A DNA stretch of 64,000 bases, taken from Ignelater luminosus. Its lineage: Eukaryota; Arthropoda; Insecta; Coleoptera; Elateridae. The stretch is from contig VTPC01090599.1 of NCBI GenBank assembly GCA_011009095.1, positions 7,662-71,661 of the forward strand, given 5' to 3'. This document shows positions 25,101-36,800 of this stretch, piece after piece (position 1 is the first letter of the stretch; each line of letters begins with the position of its first letter). The translations under genes and the position numbers were made by a program. The notes beneath the pieces are model-generated. The model did no database searches and was not told the DNA's origin. It saw only the letters and a list, made by a program, of their open reading frames with translations.

Positions 25101-26581
25101 CTACATTAATTTTAAACTTTCCTTTATTAAAACATTTTATTCTTTATGCGTTAATTATATAGAATATTTATCATGCTTTAGTGTAATTCAACAAGGTTTA
25201 TTGAAGCATTTAGGAAAACCAAATTCCATTAATTAGTTTTAGAGCCGTATTATAAATTTAATTGCCAAGTTCGTTTTGTACTAGATTTTCAAAATTCATA
25301 AAGTCTCGGGTTTATTATAGAGTAAGTCTCACTTTGCATTTACACATATCTATATCTCGATTTATTATCGAATTGATTACGAATTGTCGTCAGTTATACA
25401 GCGATGTAGATTTTTTTTGATATTTCTGTCGTACAGACCTAAAGAGTAACCAACGTAGCAATTACGCTTTCGTCCGAATGACAAACTTTTCAAAATAATC
25501 CGACAAGAAAATCCCTTAAAAAATAGTACCTACTTATTATTTTCTATAACAAGAACAGGTCGCTCAAGTTTTGATAGTGAAAAACCAATTGGTGTCATTT
25601 AGAGAAATATACATTTGATTGGTGCATTGTTTTGGGTGCAATTGTTATTATAATAATACATTATCTTTATCATTCTCAAACTGAAGTTTCCATTCAGATT
25701 GTTGTAGCAGAGGTTTCTCTGTTTCTTCTTGCCTCTCAATCCTTTTTCCTTCTCTTTTTCTCTCTACATTGTGCTTGTTTCGCAGTAAACCTCTCAATGT
25801 TTTTTTTTTTTCATTTTTTTGTCTTTATTTTCTTCTTAGACACCTTTATTACCCTTTTCTAAATTAACCTCCAAAACGTTTTCTTTTATTTTAGAGCACT
25901 CAGAACTTGCTTTATGTTTAGAGCATTCAGAGTAATTGAGGTTCAAGGACTTTGCGAGAAACAATGGTAAAGGCTTGAGACGGCCAGCAAAGGATATTAG
26001 AATAAACCACTGACGGAAATGCAAAGTATGGTCACTATATGCCAAGGTTGTCCAATTCAGCAACCGAGAAGATGTTACTATATCTGATTCCAAAGTTGTA
26101 AATATTGCTGTTACGGGAATGTCCAGTGCAAATGCCACACTGTGTGCAATTTTGCAACCTACCAGTCACATCAAATAAGAGAAAGATATGAGATCAGATT
26201 AACTGCAGCTGCAACATTCGCTTCATGGTCTCATCTTTGGAGTTACTCCATCGGAATTCACTGTTTTTACGATGAACAAAGTTATCACCTTTTTCAGTTT
26301 GAACAAGATGAGCTACAAACTGACCGTGTCGCTTTATTATTTTGCAAAGACTTTCGATTAGAGGCTACGCCAATAAATTCTTACCATTCTTTCTATCGAA
26401 ATCTTCAAGCTATTTTTAAATAATTAAAATTACGAGGATGATTTAGTTTGTAATTAATTTTTTTTCTTTTCTTATTTGATCTGTAGAATGTGGATGATAG
26501 AAACTAGGTTAATGAGAAACCCCCATACTACAAGGTTTGAATGAAAACTTCAAAGGGAAAAGAAAATACTAATTCTCCTAT
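22171..26581. other. Long stretch without a recognised gene
   Basis: Several open frames of 60-100 codons occur (for example 22859-23155 on the - strand and 26142-26423 on the + strand), but none shows a known family signature and none is flanked by a convincing splice pattern. A small perfect palindrome, ATGGCTATTGAATAGCCAT, lies near 24753-24771. The part nearest 26581 borders the OR promoter. Confidence 0.4.
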
Positions 26582-26749
26582 TTAAATTAGTAACTTTAAT
26601 TATTATTTTAAAGTATCCTTTTAAATTGTTTGCTTCCATAAGTAGATAATTATTGCTTCTATTCTCATAAAATTAGTTCCCTTTAATTAATTTAATTCTA
26701 TTCCGTCTTTAAGTACCCCCAATTATCTTTTGTTATAAAATCTGTCGTT
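26582..26749 (+). promoter_or_regulatory. Upstream region of the OR gene, conserved in its paralogue
   Basis: These 168 bases align along their length with 55921-56099 upstream of the second copy. Conserved blocks include AAGTAGATAATTATT, TTTAATTAATTTAATTC and ATCTTTTGTTA.AAAATCTG just before the ATG. The TAATTAATTTAATT core resembles homeodomain or POU sites known to control insect ORs, but that role is inferred. It holds the promoter and 5' UTR; the start site cannot be fixed. Confidence 0.55.
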
Positions 26750-27806
26750 ATGGGAATTCGAGAGTATATAAATGAAACTGCCTGTTTAATTCACAAGTGG
26801 TTTCATTTATATCTTAGTAAAGCTACCACTATAATCACAATGGCGGTAGACCCAATGAAGTATTTTTCCGAAAATCTAATCTACGTAAAATTATTTGGAT
26901 GCTGGTCACCTACGAATAAATTCAAAGCTAAGATTTATAAAATATATTCAGCATTCATGTACGTTACGTTGGTGGTATCAATGCCTGTAGCGTCGATAAT
27001 TTATTTTCTTACTAAAGAAGGTCTTGATGTTATGGAAATAGCTGACAGCGCTTACATGGTATCGGAATTAACCGCGTATGGGTTTCGTATGGCGTTTTGG
27101 CTTAAACAAGAGGAACTAATTAAACGAACATTTTACACATTACGAGATCCTATTTTCAGCAAACAAGAAGATATTTTAAAAAGATCGGCGATTAAAGCTT
27201 TAAGACTGTATCGGATGTTTATGTCAACTTGTGCAGTTGCTTTGCTTATATGGGCAGCGGTTCCGTTATTTGCGAAAAAAAGGATTTTGCCGTTGGAAAT
27301 ATGGTATCCATTTGATCCTTTGAAATATACAATTGGATACGTATTTGTTTACACGCACATATTCTTAGGTAAGTAAAATATATTTTGTTTTTCTTTATTT
27401 GCCGATAATTTCTAAAAGTGATCAACACCAATAGAACTCCTTAGCAAGCTAGAGAATTTTAAATATCCTGGACAGTTTTAATGTAAAATACCTAAACAAA
27501 TTTAAAAAAATCTTTTTTATTAAATAATATTATTTCTATTTTTGTATGTTTAATTTCATATGAATTTTTAGCTGTTGCTGGTTGCACTTTTATAAACATT
27601 TCTACTGGCACTGCAGTAGCAGGATTAATGATTCATGCTTCGGGACAATTGCGAATTCTAAAACACTCTTTAAAGCAAATTAGCGATTACGGAAACGCCA
27701 TACTTTTAACATCGTCCCATTTGCAACAAAATATGGAAGAAATACTAGATACCAAATTATATGAAAAGATTGTATCATGTATTCATCATCACAAGAAGAT
27801 TGTTCA
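26750..27806 (+). CDS. OR gene, exons 1 and 2
   Basis: Exon 1 (26750-27368) encodes the cytoplasmic N-terminus and the first three membrane segments plus the WYPFD loop. Exon 2 (27572-27806) encodes the fourth segment and the following loop (INISTGTAVAGLMIH to HHHKKIVQ). Intron 1 (27369-27571, GTAAGT..TTTTTAG) splits a codon after its first base (G|CT, Ala). Exon 2 ends CA|GTAAGT and its last Gln codon is completed by the first base at 38221. Confidence 0.92.
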
Positions 27807-30800
27807 GTAAGTACATTCCCAGTTTCTAACTTTTGTTAAAAGTTTTTTCTCTTGTATTTAGAACACAAATTTAAAAACATTTTTTGTTTACACAAAAAGA
27901 CACTTTTATAAAATGTTCTGCATATCACAGTTTCTTTCATTTACTGAAGTAGAATTAGCCGTCGCTCACACAAATATTATTTTACAAAGTGCTGGATGCT
28001 CATATTACAAATGGAAACTTTAAACACTACGCAAATTTCATTCATGAATTTAAAAAAAATTCAATAGATCATGATGAAAAAGTTTTGAAATGTTTCATGG
28101 GAGCTTAAAAAGCGGTGTTTAACAACAAACCGTACGAGAATGCCTCGACTTTAATACTGGGGCTATTGAATGTACTTCACCTAGGGTGCATTTGCTTCAA
28201 TAAATCATGGAAGTTGTAAGAAAGCAAGAAACCAGATGTAACGGAATGAACATCACAAGAAATATGAAACCGCAGTAATGTAAATGTGTGTTTTAAACAA
28301 AAACCGTCAAAGTAAATTAATTAACGGAAATCCAGTTCGGTTTTATAGCTTTTGTAGCCAAGCAAACAATTCTTGGAAAAACACCCTGAACAAATAAATT
28401 TTAAAATGTTTAAATACAAAGTGATACTGTATAAAATGGAGTTTGCTAGTTGCCACTCTTATCTACTTATTGGAAGATTTGTTTTGTTGGAAGACAATTG
28501 TTCCCATTGTTCAATTAACTATTACTATTGTTTCCGTATAATAAAAGTTCCTTTAAAGATTTAAAATCTATCACGATGTTTCAGAACTCGCGTTGTCGGT
28601 AGAATAAGAATGTATGCAATCCAAACAACTCTGTGGTCATTTCACTGCCGTTTAAATAACGAATGTTGCCAATTGGCGACAATTTCCATCATTTTGGAAA
28701 ATTAGTTTGCAGGTGGGAAATTTGACGGGATTTTCTTGAATGTGGAAAAATCTAAGATAGTCGAATCGCTTCATACAGGAATGAGAATTTTTGCTAATTC
28801 CTCTATTTCTTTCTTCTATGCAGACAGCATCTAAGTCACTTACTTAGTTCCTTTCTTCAGGGAATATTGTAACTAGTTTGTTAGGCTGGTGCCAAACATG
28901 CCAAGAATATGTTATAGCTGGCATTTAATCGTGTATTCTGTTTTAATGATTCGTAATTTGCTGCAATTTTTACCAATATATCTGTGGTATTAATATAAAA
29001 GCAAAGATTAAAAAAAGACAAACCATCTAAAAAGAAGAAAAGTAACGAAGATTCTTATAAGCGTATTGTAATCAAACAGTCAAGAGTACCAGAACCTGCT
29101 TATGTTAACTTAAATTTAATTTAATTTAATTCCACCAAAGACGATTGGTTCCGCTTGCAAATAAGTTATTGCGATTCATTTTCATAATATGTCAGGGGTA
29201 CCACGTTTTATTCTTTACTCTTAAAGGTGTAAGAAACGATGCTTTGAAAAGTCAAGCAAGGAGAAGAGGCAGCAGTTCTTTACACAATTCTGTGGGCTAA
29301 ACTTTAAAGATGAACAAGATATTTTTATCCAGGGGTTAATTACCTTCTGTTAAACTAAACAACGACGTCCTAGCAAGAACCCCGCAACACTAATAAAATT
29401 AAGTTCGTATAAGTATTGCATGCTAAAAGACAAAACCCCAGAAGAGGTTTGTAGGGTGGCATCTTTATCGTTACTTGCTATTAGCGCCAAACGTCTACAC
29501 AGAATAAAACATTTCGCTGCTTTGGATGAATTTCCAAAAGGCTTGCGAGGAAAAAATACTAGTAGTAATGCATTATCTGATAACATTGTTAAGTATGTTC
29601 GTGACTACATTCAATCCTTTGCTGTCAAGGAAAGCCTGTTACGTGCCAAAATGAACTTTAAGACACAGACTTATAATCAGCGACTAAAAGGCACAAAGAA
29701 CTAAGTTCGCTGATACCCAGACTAGCAACCAGTCGAAGACGGCTAAGTTCGAAATGCTTACTTATCACTAAACTAACCTAAAATCGGTACTAATTAAAGG
29801 CACCACTATGGATTCAGTCAGATAACAAGATTCAAAAAGACCATAGTCCCTCTTAAATCGGCAACAGCTTCACAAATACTTACTTAAGCTTTCTGAAACA
29901 AAAACCTACTCAAGTCTTTTTTGGATCCTTCAGTATATCAAGGTCTTTCGAGTCACCCAGTATATTCTTTACTAATTAAATTTAATATCACTGAATCAAG
30001 TTAATAAAGTGTTTGGGTGACTTCAATATTTTCACTTAAATCAGTACATACAAGTACAATAAAAGGGATGTCTTTTCAAACAACAAACCTATTATGAAAT
30101 AAAAGAAATTAAATAAACGCCACATACAAGACAAAGAAAATAAAGCAAATAAACAGGTGATTACACAAAATACATAAAGCTTTATAAAACGAACGTCAAT
30201 GATCTTATTAAATTTTACTGCGCAGAATTCTGGCCCGCGACACTCGATGGGAATTCCTAAACGCAGACAAAATACGTGGACCCCGTCGAACGTCCTACAA
30301 ACAGTTTACGGCTATTCTATATTATTATTCTATATATAAATTATTATACCATATAAAGGGTTTTCCAATAAGAGGTGTTATTTTGATATTCAAAGAAAAG
30401 TGCCATTTTTTAATATAAATGATCGGATGTTTATTTCATTATAAAGAGGAAGGTATGCCGTTAATAGTGGAAAATAACATCAGGCAAATGACCACCACGA
30501 CCACGCTTACAGGACAATATCCTTTTCATGAAATTTTCCATAACCAAATCGCAAAGTGGCTGCCCTATGTCCTCGATAGCCTCACGAATTCCATCTTTGA
30601 GGTCTTGAATCGACGCTGGGCTGTTGGCGTAGACCTTCTCTTTCACGTGGCCCCAAAGAAAGAAGTCGCAAGGTGTTAAATCACAAGATCTCGGTGGCCA
30701 ATTGTGATCACCTCTTCGAGAGATAACACGGTCCGGAAACTTTTTCCGTAAAAGATCAATGGTTTCGTTGCTTGTGTGGCACGTAGCGCCGTCTTGTTGA

Positions 30801-33800
30801 AAGTAAACGTTGTCCAGATCAATACCATCCAATTCCGGCCATAAAAAATCGTTAATCATCTCTCGATAGCGCAATCCAGTCACCGTAACTGTTGCTCCAG
30901 CCTCATTTTCGAAAAAGTAAGGTCCAATGACTCCGCCGAACCATAAACCGCACCAAACAGTCACACGTTGAGGATAGAGAGACTTTTCAACAATAACTCT
31001 TGGATTTTCTGAGCCCCAGATCCGACAATTTTGCTTGTTGACGAAGCCACCGAAGTGGAAATGGGCCTCATCACTCAAGATGATTTTTCGATGGAATTCT
31101 GGATCATTTTCATGCATTTCAACGACCCAATCAGCAAAGACACGACGTTGTTGATGATCGGCCGGCTTGAGTTCTTGTGTTAACTGGACTTTATAAGCCT
31201 TAAGACCCAAATCTTTATGCAAAATAAGGTGTAATGACGTTTGTGGAATGGCTAATTCCAAAGAACGACGAGGAATGGACAAACCTGGGTTTTCTTTAAC
31301 ACTTTCGGCTACAACAGCAATATTCTCGGCTGTTCTTGAGCGACGTGCACGGGTTTTATTCTTCACATCACTAACTTGTCCCAAGAGCTCGAATTTTTTC
31401 ACCAATTTCTGTATTGCGGTCCGACAAGGTGCTTCACGGTGACCCAAAAATGTTCGAGTTTTACGAACCGTCTCTGCCAAATTTTCACCATTTTTATAGT
31501 GAATTTTAATAATTTCAATGCGTTGTTGAAGCGTGTATCGTTCCATATTTATTAATGGCGTAGTTTCTACTTGTCAAATGTCAAAAAATGATAGCTTCAA
31601 AAGTGACATCTACCGAAATAGCGGGCTATTCAAAATAACACCTCTTATTGGAAAACCCTTTATATAAATTATTATATATATATATAAATAAAAATGAATC
31701 GCAAAAATGTATGAAGGCGTATCACTTCACAACGACTGAACCAAATTGGATAATTCTTTTTTTGTTGTGTTTGTTATTATCAGGAGAAGGTTTGTATAAA
31801 AGAAAGTTTCCAGAAAAATGTACGGAAAGACGTAAAAAAACATTTTTTCTCTTATACGTCATTTCGAGTGATTCCCGAAGTATACAATAGATGACGCCGC
31901 CGGCAGGATGGCGAAAGTGTCGAAGTGTATGTAACGAAGTTTTCCCTAACTTTGAGGTAATTTGAAAAATGTAATGGTCAAAAACTCCTTTTGAATAATA
32001 CAAAAATCATACTACGTGTTTATTTATTGTGATCTTTAGTCACAAAACAAGTCGTACATTACATATTTTTCCGAATACATTCTTCTAAAGTACCAAATCA
32101 AAGAAGAATTTGAATAAAACATAAAATGTGTAGGTAATTCAAATTATGAAACTAGCAACACTTCAACATTAGCTAATGTCTCTTTCTTTTTTTTTTGTTA
32201 TGGCGTAATACTCATTCGAGAGTCGGCAAACCATCGGCGCTCTTTTTGTACTGTCCAAATGGAAAAAACTAAAAATGTGGTTTATTACAAAGCTTTACAA
32301 TAAAGTATATAAATTCTTAAGATTTTTTTTTATTTTAATCGTAATTTAATTTCGAAATGGAAAATTGTCTTATTTTTTCATTAGGTACTCCACCCGTGCG
32401 AAGCCGGGGCGGGCAGCTAGTATTTAATACATTTAAAATATCAGATTTCATTTAACACAAAATAGTTACGATTAAAATAAAACTTGTCCACATTAAAATT
32501 TCACATTTGACTTTACTGAATTATAAATGCATTGTTCGTTGAGACAAATAGTGAACTAAAACGAACACAAAACCACAATAATTATACTGAAAATAATCGT
32601 TATGTATTTACATTAACATCAAGGGAAAATCTCATTGTTTTCCACTTGACAAGTTTTGAATGCACTTCGTTTGTTTGGAGCAAACGAACGTAAACACTAC
32701 CATAATTGGTGTTTAACAATTAAGCTGTAAATAGCTGTGATGGTCCAAACTTTTATTCACATGGGCAACTACGTATTCATTTACTTAAAACACCTAAGAC
32801 TGGCTGTGTTCCACGCAGCAATAAGAGTGTCAGAATGATGACGAATTTCACTATAAATTCCGCTTCAAAGCGAAGGAAACTTCCAGCTTCCAAACAATGT
32901 GTTCAAAAAGGTAGCCTCTTTTCAAAATCCAGCTCTACACTGATATGCTTAAAATGCACTCCAAGAAAACGATAAACTTAATAGACCACCAACACTAAAT
33001 TCCAACGCCTCACAAAACTCTCCTACAACTCTCCTACTCAAGGCCCAGAATTTTACTGCCCTTCCAATCGCGTCGAGACACGCCCTGATCTGCACGCCGC
33101 TGCGCAAATACGACTTATCCAATAACTAAATTGTGCAGATTGCTACCCGGCGAAAACAACTCTCCACAACCCTATTCCTTAATAGAAGTCATCACGAAAC
33201 CCAACTTGAAGTAATTATCGCGAAAAGTACGTTTGGCGTTGTAAATATGAAGATCTTAACAAGACATTATTCAGGCAAATCGTTCAAGTACTTTGATGCT
33301 AGACTGAACGTAAGAATTATGTATCAATTATGTAAAGAGAAGCACCCTTCCCTCAAAGTGAGCTATCAGTATTACTATAAGTTCTATAACGCAAATTTTA
33401 AGTTGTCCTTTGAAGGGCTTCGGGTGGACTTTTGTTCTACTTGTGAAATTCTTAATAGAACAATATCAAACTCTCACAAGTCAAGGTGACTTAGTAGTCC
33501 ATAAAAGAAATTCCCAAAAATTCTATTCAGCTCTGAATCAGGATGCCCAAATATCAAATGAGAAGCACGTATTGCCGCTCTGTTTTGATCATATGCAAAA
33601 CATTCAGTTATCTGTAACACCCATTGATGAAGTATTCTACTATAACCAGCTGTAAACGTGTTCTGCATACATAATATTAAAGAAAATTTGGCAGTGATGT
33701 ATGTGTATCATGAAAGAGTTGCTAAAAAGACACATATGAGGTGTGCTCCTTTTTAATGGATACATCCGAAACTACGACACATCCGAAGTTGCAGAACTGC

Positions 33801-36800
33801 ACCTTTATAGTAACAACTGTTCAGGGCAAAATAGAAACCATGACCTTATCAGATGTTTAATGGCACTGATAGATAGTAACATGTTTTACAAAATTATTCA
33901 TTCATATCCAATGCGAGGTCATTCTTCCCTACGATCGAGACTTCGCATTTGTGAAACAAAATTTGAAAAAACATAACCGCATTTATACCGTTCATGAAAT
34001 TACACAATTAATTGTTACCAGCTCACAGAAAGACAGAAAGAAATTCACCGTTAAAGAAGTGAATACCAGTGATATCGATTTTAAAAGTTGGTGGGCTGAG
34101 TTCTATAAAAAAACGTGCACATTTGACGAAACATGTCAGCGAAAAACACCCCGTCACCAAAGAGTTAATTTTAATATTAGCACCTTTCACTATTTTGTTT
34201 ACAAATCAAAAAAGCCAGGATATGTAACTACTTCTGAATTTATCAACGATATGATCAAGCATATATTCAATTTGAAACAACCTGGAAAGACGAATCCGTC
34301 GCTTCCAGCAAAGTTGGCGTACCCAAAAGGAAGTTTCTATTGGCAAGACAAAAATCGATGGTCTTCGTAAGTATATGTCATTCGTCAGTAATGATAGCAA
34401 ATAATTATTTTATGATAAGATATTGGAATGGGCAGCCGAAGATACTCAGGCCAACGAAGAATAATCACCAACAATATTGTTTTCGAGTTCCGTTAAAGTA
34501 TTATTTTGAGTTTGGTTAAGATATTTTTAGTTATTTAAGAATTTTTTATATTATTGTAGACAAAGTTTTATTTTGTTTCCCTAAAATTTTATTTTTGTGA
34601 CTTAGGCCCTTTCTTTCTGCATGGGGCGATTCATCGTAATTTTCCAATTTTCATATGATATATCTAACGATACTGTAAGAAGCAGGATTATTATTATTTT
34701 TGTGTATATACTTATATAGAGACGTATATTCTTTTTTGATTGCTATGTAAAATAAAAACACTAATAAATAGAAGAGTGTTTTTGATTCCTGAAGATACAA
34801 TTTTAACGTGGTGGGATATGGAGGGAATCTTCATCTGCGTTAATAGAAAATTGGCGGTTTTTAGATAGGCAACACCGGAAAAAGTCATTAAAGCCGTCAC
34901 AAAAATAACAAAATGTGTTCGGCTGCAGATCTCAATATACAAAGAATCTCTAAATTATTTTAAAAGAAGTATGCAACCCCAAAGTGAAACTTTCTTAGAG
35001 GGATACTTTTAATTAAGATTTTTTGGAATTCCCAAGTCAGATTCCTGTGCAAAATGACATGGTGCACCCACTGTTAGTAAATGAAGAAGACATAACGCGA
35101 ATTGCAACACAGAAAAGCACAGAGGTTGTACCAAACATTAAGAGAAGACGTAGAACCAGCAAGGAATGATTTACTGACAATAGTAATCTGTATGGATCTT
35201 TAATAGGTGCTATTTTTGCCTGCTTTGACCCATAGTAATATCTTCTATCAACGTCAGCTTTCAGCATATAACTTTTGTGTTCATCATTCTGCAACTAAAG
35301 ATATGATCATACATCTTGCGTTTGTCTAGGAAGTCAATAATCAGGTTTGACAGGTGTGTTGGACAAAATAACTTTAAAATGGTTTCTCTTTTGCACCATT
35401 GAAGTTTGGGGAACTATTTTACATGGTTTGAACAAGAATTCTTATGTAGTGGTCACAGATTCTTGTTGTGCTACAGAAATTTTGCTTTTATTGAGAAGCT
35501 AAAGAAAACCACCAAAATACTTCACCCATTTGGGCGAATAGAACTCTTAGCAAATACAACTCTCTTCCAGGGAGGTTTTCAATTATTTTCAGACGAATAC
35601 CAAAAAGTTAGCTGGTATCGAGCATCAACAACTTTTATAGAGAAATGTTCTCGTTAGAAATTTTTCTTCCAAAATGTGTTTTGTAGGACTTATATAAAAG
35701 TCTAATGTCCCACGCTGTTCAACATTCTTTGAAAGTTAAAGTTTTTAAGAATATTTAATTTTACGAATAAGACGTCACGCCCTAAATCTTCACGGAAAAG
35801 GGTCTTGCCTTCTGTCAATTAATTCCTTTTAAGTTACCGTAATATTTCTTTGAAAATATTTTAAACATTTGCTTATTATAGATTTTCGTAGAAAAAGAAT
35901 ATCGCTTTTGTCAATTAAGTAACTTTTTTAAAGTACCTGCAATACTTTTTTGAACTTATATTGTAAAGATAAAGAATTTTGTTTTTATGTAATTCCTCTT
36001 AAAGGACCTATCACAAAATTTCCACTGGGAATTTTTGGAACATCATTATCTTTTTCTATGAAAACCTACAGAATCCCGCTCTGTATATGCACTGTAACGT
36101 GACCTTAAATTACGGTTTTTTTTAGTTTATTAAAGAACTAAGATCTGTTTGGTCCTAGGCCGACTAAGCTCAGTAAGTTGCCTTAGACGAGATAACGAGA
36201 TAAGACGGTTAACAGAATAAAATTTATTAAACTGTATATTAGAAACGACAAACAAATAGAAAAGTCATAACACAACCTAAGCGTCAATGCCTTTTCCTTA
36301 AAAGACACAAAGATCAATAGAAAATGTTACAAGAAAAAAAAGTTATAATTAAATTGTACTAATAATAAACAATATTAAAAATGATAATCAGAAATAATAA
36401 CATTAAATATTTAAACATTAAATTTAAAATTTCTAAATGCATTTACAAATACGTTATCAAATAGTTCAAAAAGATTTTTATAGAATATTGAGAAAATAGT
36501 TGAAGTTTTATCAACCATGGACACTCGATATCGTAATCTGTAACGTAATGTAATGTAAAAATACAAAAATTTTACGAAAACTATTTAAAATTATAATAAT
36601 AATAATAAATTTATAAATCATCTTTCGATAACAAAAATTTTTAATAGCAAAGAAACAAAAAAAAATTGAAGTTACTTGACATAGAAGAATTTGTTTTACG
36701 AAATACAGCAAAGATTTCGGACAAAAACTGATATAGGAAAAACTTACCAACATCTTCTCCTAACTGCAAAAGCTGAAAAAAACCTCTAAAAACGTTGACA

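Larger units (their letters stand above)
30329..32420 (+). mobile_element. Helitron-like non-autonomous element (split by mariner)
   Basis: The right end at 32391-32420 reads CCCGTGCGAAGCC, then GGGGCGGGCAGCTAG followed by T, a G+C-rich hairpin and CTAG end characteristic of Helitrons in insects. The left part, TCTATATATAAATTATTATA then (after the mariner) AAAAATGAATCGC, fits the A+T-rich head seen in such elements, but the exact 5' end is a guess. Net length without the mariner is about 0.78 kb and there is no Rep/helicase coding. Confidence 0.55.
29637..33261. mobile_element. Possible solo LTR, itself invaded by a Helitron and a mariner
   Basis: The DUF7869-like reading stops at 29636 and resumes after 33265. 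The inserted segment begins TGTTACGTG and ends CTTAACA, and AGCC (29633-29636) and AGAC (33262-33265) could be a 4-bp target duplication with one change. With the Helitron and mariner removed, about 1.5 kb remains and no protein-coding region is visible. A solo LTR of a Gypsy-like retroelement fits best. It is a fossil. Confidence 0.4.
29018..34464 (+). pseudogene. DUF7869-like repeat-associated gene, split by an insertion
   Basis: The left part (29018-29636) reads SYKRIVIKQSRVPEP, then CKKRCFEKSSKEKRQQFFTQ, LNFKDEQDIFIQGLI and VASLSLLAISAKRL, ending at VKES. The right part (33266-34464) reads HYSGKSFKYFDARLNVRIMY, SYQYYYKFYN, LRVDFCSTCEILN, ELHLYSNNCSGQNRN, DRDFAFVKQNL, FKSWWAEFYKKTC and GYVTTSEFINDMI, and ends ILEWAAEDTQANEE. 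I believe this is the DUF7869 family, abundant in insect genomes as dispersed copies; its function is unknown. The YSNNCSGQN and DRDF blocks resemble an RNase H-like fold, an inference only. There is one stop in the left part and frame changes near 33480, 33660 and 33925, so it is dead. Confidence 0.7.

Noticed and set aside
26142-26423. A 93-codon open frame just upstream of the OR promoter, with an opposite-strand frame at 25836-26138
   Set aside because: Neither strand shows a known family motif, and there is no supporting splice or repeat structure.
30419-30679. An 86-codon + strand open frame
   Set aside because: Shadow of the intact mariner-like transposase on the - strand.
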